Shown here in pieces: positions 3,727 through 5,941 of a stretch of DNA of 5,941 bases. The notes below the pieces were generated by a model that saw only the letters and a program-made list of their open reading frames with translations, was not told the origin of the DNA and did not search any database. A program made the translations under genes and the position numbers. How positions within the stretch are numbered: the first letter of the stretch is position 1; each line of letters starts with the position of its first letter. Source of the DNA: Rhodoluna limnophila (lineage in GTDB: Bacteria > Actinomycetota > Actinomycetes > Actinomycetales > Microbacteriaceae); contig CALPUC020000060.1 of NCBI GenBank assembly GCA_943326655.2, positions 1-5,941 on the forward strand. The letters are read 5' to 3'.

Positions 3727-5472
3727 GTGAGTGAACTGAGGCACCTGGTTGAGGCACTGCGAGCGCTCGACGACAAAGCTCTTCGCTCGCTGGTTGCCAC
3801 TCGGCTTGTTTCTCTATCGAGTTTCGAAGACTTCTACGCTTTAGCCGAAGCACTGAACCACCCAAAGAGTTATTCTGCCCAAATCGGCTCGTTGAGTCGC
3901 AAGCAGCTCGACACCCTTTCGAGAATTAGCAGTGGCACCAAAGTTTCTATGGCCGATGCATCATCGCTTCTCGAGTTGCAACTTGTTTTCAAAGAAGCCT
4001 CTTCGCTGCGCGTTTTCGAAGGTCTCCTTGATCAGCTAAAGCAACACAAGAGCTTCACTAGATCGCTTGTGGTTATAAACCTGGACGAGCCCGTAGCCAA
4101 TCAAAAGGCAGTTGATCGCGACGCGGGGTTGGTTGCTTTCGAAACAATGCAGGCCCTCACGGAGATCATCTTTGATCTCGAAAAGCATCTAATTCGCGAG
4201 GTTGGCAAAGCGGGAGTTGGCCTTCCAGATATAAAGCGTCTAGCCAACGCTCTGGCAAAACCAAACGACTTCGCTAAGAAAATGTTCGCTCTGGCAAGTC
4301 GTCTGGGCCTAATGACAATTCACAACTCGCGACATCGGCTAACCCCCGCCGCTGTTATTTGGCTCGGCCTTGACCAAGAGTCGAGAATGAACCTACTTAT
4401 CGACAACTTCCGCGCACTGGTGGGAAGCGATCTGAACGCTGGTCTTTCTGAATTGAAGCCGGGTTCGTCTTTGCGCAATTGGCTAACCGCCAATTTCCCG
4501 CTCGCTGAGAATACAGCGACGTCAAGAATTGGTCAGATTTTAGATTTTGCAGAAAGTTTTGGTCTCACTTTCGAGCACGCTACGACGTCTTGGTTTGGCG
4601 ACGCCCTGGCCGGCCGCAAGTCTTTAGCGAAACAACTGCAAACGCACCTGCCCGCGGTTCAAGAGCGCATCATTCTGCAGGCCGATCTGAGCCTTATCGC
4701 TCCTGGCCCGCTTCCCACTCACCTTGAATCTTTACTCCGCAGGTTTGCCAGTACCGAGACCATTGGGCTGGCATCAACCTATCGGCTGAGTGCACTGAGT
4801 GTCTGCCACGGTCTCGAAACAGGTCTGAGCATTGACGAGATTCGAAACTGTCTGAAAACAGCTTCCGCAATGCCCTTGCCGCAGCCGGTGGAGTATCTCC
4901 TCAACGAAGTGGTTGCACGTTTCGGTCGACTGGTCATCCTGGACTCGGCCGATAGCATCGAGCGAAGTTCAATAGCATCGCAGGATACTCTGCTGCTAAC
5001 CGAGATTGGAAACGATCCTCGGCTGCGAGCATTCTCGCTCACCAGGCCTAGCCCGGAAAGCCTTACCTGCCGTTTTGAGCCCTCTGTTGTTTACTTTGGT
5101 TTACGTGAATGCGGATATCTGGCAATCCGACGCGACCGCGCCGGTGCGGTGATTTCGCCCGTTGAGGCAGCCGAGGCAGTTGCTGGCAAAACACTTCTTA
5201 GCACCTTAGAAATGGATTTGGCTCGGATTAGAGCAGCCGACTCTGCCATGTCGGCCGGCGGCAACGACGAAGCACTTACGCGCCAGGTGCAGCTTGCGAT
5301 TCGAAACAAAGCACGTCTTTTGATCACCGCAACCATTGCCGATGGGAGTTCTGCCGTCTTCGATTTGATGCCGAGTGGCATAGCCAATGGTCGCCTCCGC
5401 GGCCTTGACCGCAAGGCACAAATCGAGCGCACTTTGCCGCTTTCCACCATCACGGCAATCACCCTCGCATAG
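3727..5472 (+). CDS. Helicase-associated protein with XPB/Ssl2 N-terminal-like domain
   Basis: A 581-residue protein that usually accompanies actinobacterial XPB; it corresponds to M. tuberculosis Rv0862c, which is longer (about 750 residues by memory). The N-terminal 310 residues are helical with winged-helix-like stretches, opening ELRHLVEALRALDDKALRSL. Residues about 311-405 are the diagnostic XPB/Ssl2 N-terminal-like domain: IILQADLSLIAPGPLP (315-330), ETIGLASTYRLS (344-355), a helix, LPQPVEYLLNEV (384-395) and a helix ending RFGRLVI. Residues about 515-581 resemble a WYL/SH3-like fold (RNKARLLITATIADGSSAVF, later GRLRGL and a final LPLSTITAI strand). There is no Walker A or DEAD/DEAH motif, so it is not itself a helicase. 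A role as XPB partner or regulator is inferred from linkage. The start is GTG at 3727, with only a weak upstream AAGGGT, so coupling to the preceding gene (2-base gap) is likely. Confidence 0.85.
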   Translation: MSELRHLVEALRALDDKALRSLVATRLVSLSSFEDFYALAEALNHPKSYSAQIGSLSRKQLDTLSRISSGTKVSMADASSLLELQLVFKEASSLRVFEGLLDQLKQHKSFTRSLVVINLDEPVANQKAVDRDAGLVAFETMQALTEIIFDLEKHLIREVGKAGVGLPDIKRLANALAKPNDFAKKMFALASRLGLMTIHNSRHRLTPAAVIWLGLDQESRMNLLIDNFRALVGSDLNAGLSELKPGSSLRNWLTANFPLAENTATSRIGQILDFAESFGLTFEHATTSWFGDALAGRKSLAKQLQTHLPAVQERIILQADLSLIAPGPLPTHLESLLRRFASTETIGLASTYRLSALSVCHGLETGLSIDEIRNCLKTASAMPLPQPVEYLLNEVVARFGRLVILDSADSIERSSIASQDTLLLTEIGNDPRLRAFSLTRPSPESLTCRFEPSVVYFGLRECGYLAIRRDRAGAVISPVEAAEAVAGKTLLSTLEMDLARIRAADSAMSAGGNDEALTRQVQLAIRNKARLLITATIADGSSAVFDLMPSGIANGRLRGLDRKAQIERTLPLSTITAITLA

Positions 5473-5481
5473 GCTTTAAGG

Positions 5482-5941
5482 ATGACTTTAGGACCGCTGA
5501 TTGTTCAGAGCGATAAAACCGCTCTGCTCGAGGTGAACCACCCTCAAGCCAGCGACGCTCGACACGACTTGGCGGTATTCGCAGAACTTGAAAGAGCACC
5601 CGAGCACATTCACACCTACCGAATAACCCGACTGGGCCTTTGGAACGCTCGAGCGGCTGGGCACGATTCGTCGTTCGTCCTCGATGTGCTGGATAAATAC
5701 GCAAAATTCGCGATCCCGACTTCGGTGAGAAACGACATCATCGATACCATGTCACGCTATGGCCGATTGACGATTGAACGCGGCTCAGACAACCAGCTCT
5801 TGCTTCATTCAACCGATAGAGCGGTGCTACTCGAGGCTTCCAAGCAGTCGAAAATTGCTGCCCTGCTGGAAGGTCCGGTGGGCAACGAAGGATTCGCTAT
5901 CGCACCCTGGGCTCGCGGACAGGTCAAGCAAGAGCTGCTAA
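5482..5941 (+). CDS. XPB/ERCC3-type DNA repair helicase (N-terminal part; continues off the right edge)
   Basis: From ATG at 5482, 153 codons run open to the window edge. The visible part is the N-terminal domain characteristic of actinobacterial XPB (Rv0861c/ercc3 type): GPLIVQSDKTALLEV (4-18), FAELERAPEHIHTYRITRLG (33-52), LWNARAAGHD (53-62), then DTMSRYGRL (88-96) and TDRAVLLEA (111-119). The superfamily 2 helicase motifs (Walker A, DEAH) would lie further right and are not seen. XPB is a 3'-5' ATP-dependent DNA helicase linked to nucleotide-excision repair. The gene begins nine bases after the previous stop; AAGG abuts the ATG and is too close to be a good ribosome binding site, so translation probably depends on coupling. 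No stop or frameshift is seen. Confidence 0.93.
   Translation, partial: MTLGPLIVQSDKTALLEVNHPQASDARHDLAVFAELERAPEHIHTYRITRLGLWNARAAGHDSSFVLDVLDKYAKFAIPTSVRNDIIDTMSRYGRLTIERGSDNQLLLHSTDRAVLLEASKQSKIAALLEGPVGNEGFAIAPWARGQVKQELL

Noticed and set aside
3557..3865. 102-codon minus-strand frame across the small membrane gene and the helicase-associated gene
   Set aside because: It spans two plus-strand genes, has no recognisable motifs and lacks a plausible start signal.
4779..5704. Minus-strand frames opposite the helicase-associated protein and XPB
   Set aside because: Arg/Ser-rich antisense products opposite strongly conserved family motifs on the plus strand.
1..5941. Mobile elements, CRISPR arrays, tRNA or rRNA genes, phage or defence genes
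   Set aside because: No transposase, spaced repeats, cloverleaf or rRNA-like sequence was seen; nearly all the sequence is accounted for by conserved chromosomal genes.

Overview
The window looks like ordinary chromosomal DNA from an actinobacterium, most likely the family Microbacteriaceae and perhaps one of its lower-GC freshwater lineages. This is inferred from a DtxR/IdeR-type iron regulator very close to the Corynebacterium protein, a mycobacterial-type SerC, actinobacterial families I recognise as DUF2530 and DUF3027, a long actinobacterial CspB, and an XPB-type helicase behind a stand-alone XPB/Ssl2-N-like protein. GC content is moderate (near 50%), and TTG and GTG starts are common. 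No mobile element, tRNA, rRNA or CRISPR array is visible.

Layout, left to right. Minus strand: the 5' part of a membrane-anchored or secreted protein (1-419), then a DtxR-family iron-dependent repressor (513-1205). Divergently, after a 44-bp gap, come serC (1250-2365) and a small two-helix membrane protein, DUF2530 (2365-2592), which overlap as TAATG. Facing them on the minus strand is a two-gene unit: a CspB-like cold-shock protein (3035-3418) overlapping a DUF3027 protein (2470-3045). After a second divergent gap of 63 bp, a plus-strand run begins: a small two-helix membrane protein (3482-3724), the helicase-associated XPB/Ssl2-N-like protein (3727-5472), and the N-terminal third or so of the XPB helicase (5482 to the right edge).

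The most interesting part is the convergent junction. The DUF2530 and DUF3027 genes overlap tail-to-tail by 123 bp in exactly codon-aligned antisense register. The hydrophobic second membrane helix of one is therefore the mirror of the acidic/basic tail of the other. The best terminator candidate for the csp-DUF3027 unit, a symmetrical A-tract/stem/T-tract structure, lies inside the DUF2530 coding region. The two plus-strand genes that open divergent gaps (serC and the small membrane protein) both have a -10-like hexamer exactly 6 nt before ATG. That is the geometry of leaderless transcripts, whereas three of the four minus-strand genes have strong Shine-Dalgarno sites.

Functionally the window combines iron-responsive control, serine biosynthesis, RNA chaperoning and DNA repair. 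From memory, serC, a DUF2530 gene, cspB and the XPB pair also lie near each other in Mycobacterium tuberculosis (Rv0861c to Rv0884c), so this is a conserved neighbourhood rather than an acquired island. I see no clearly undescribed defence or mobile system here.
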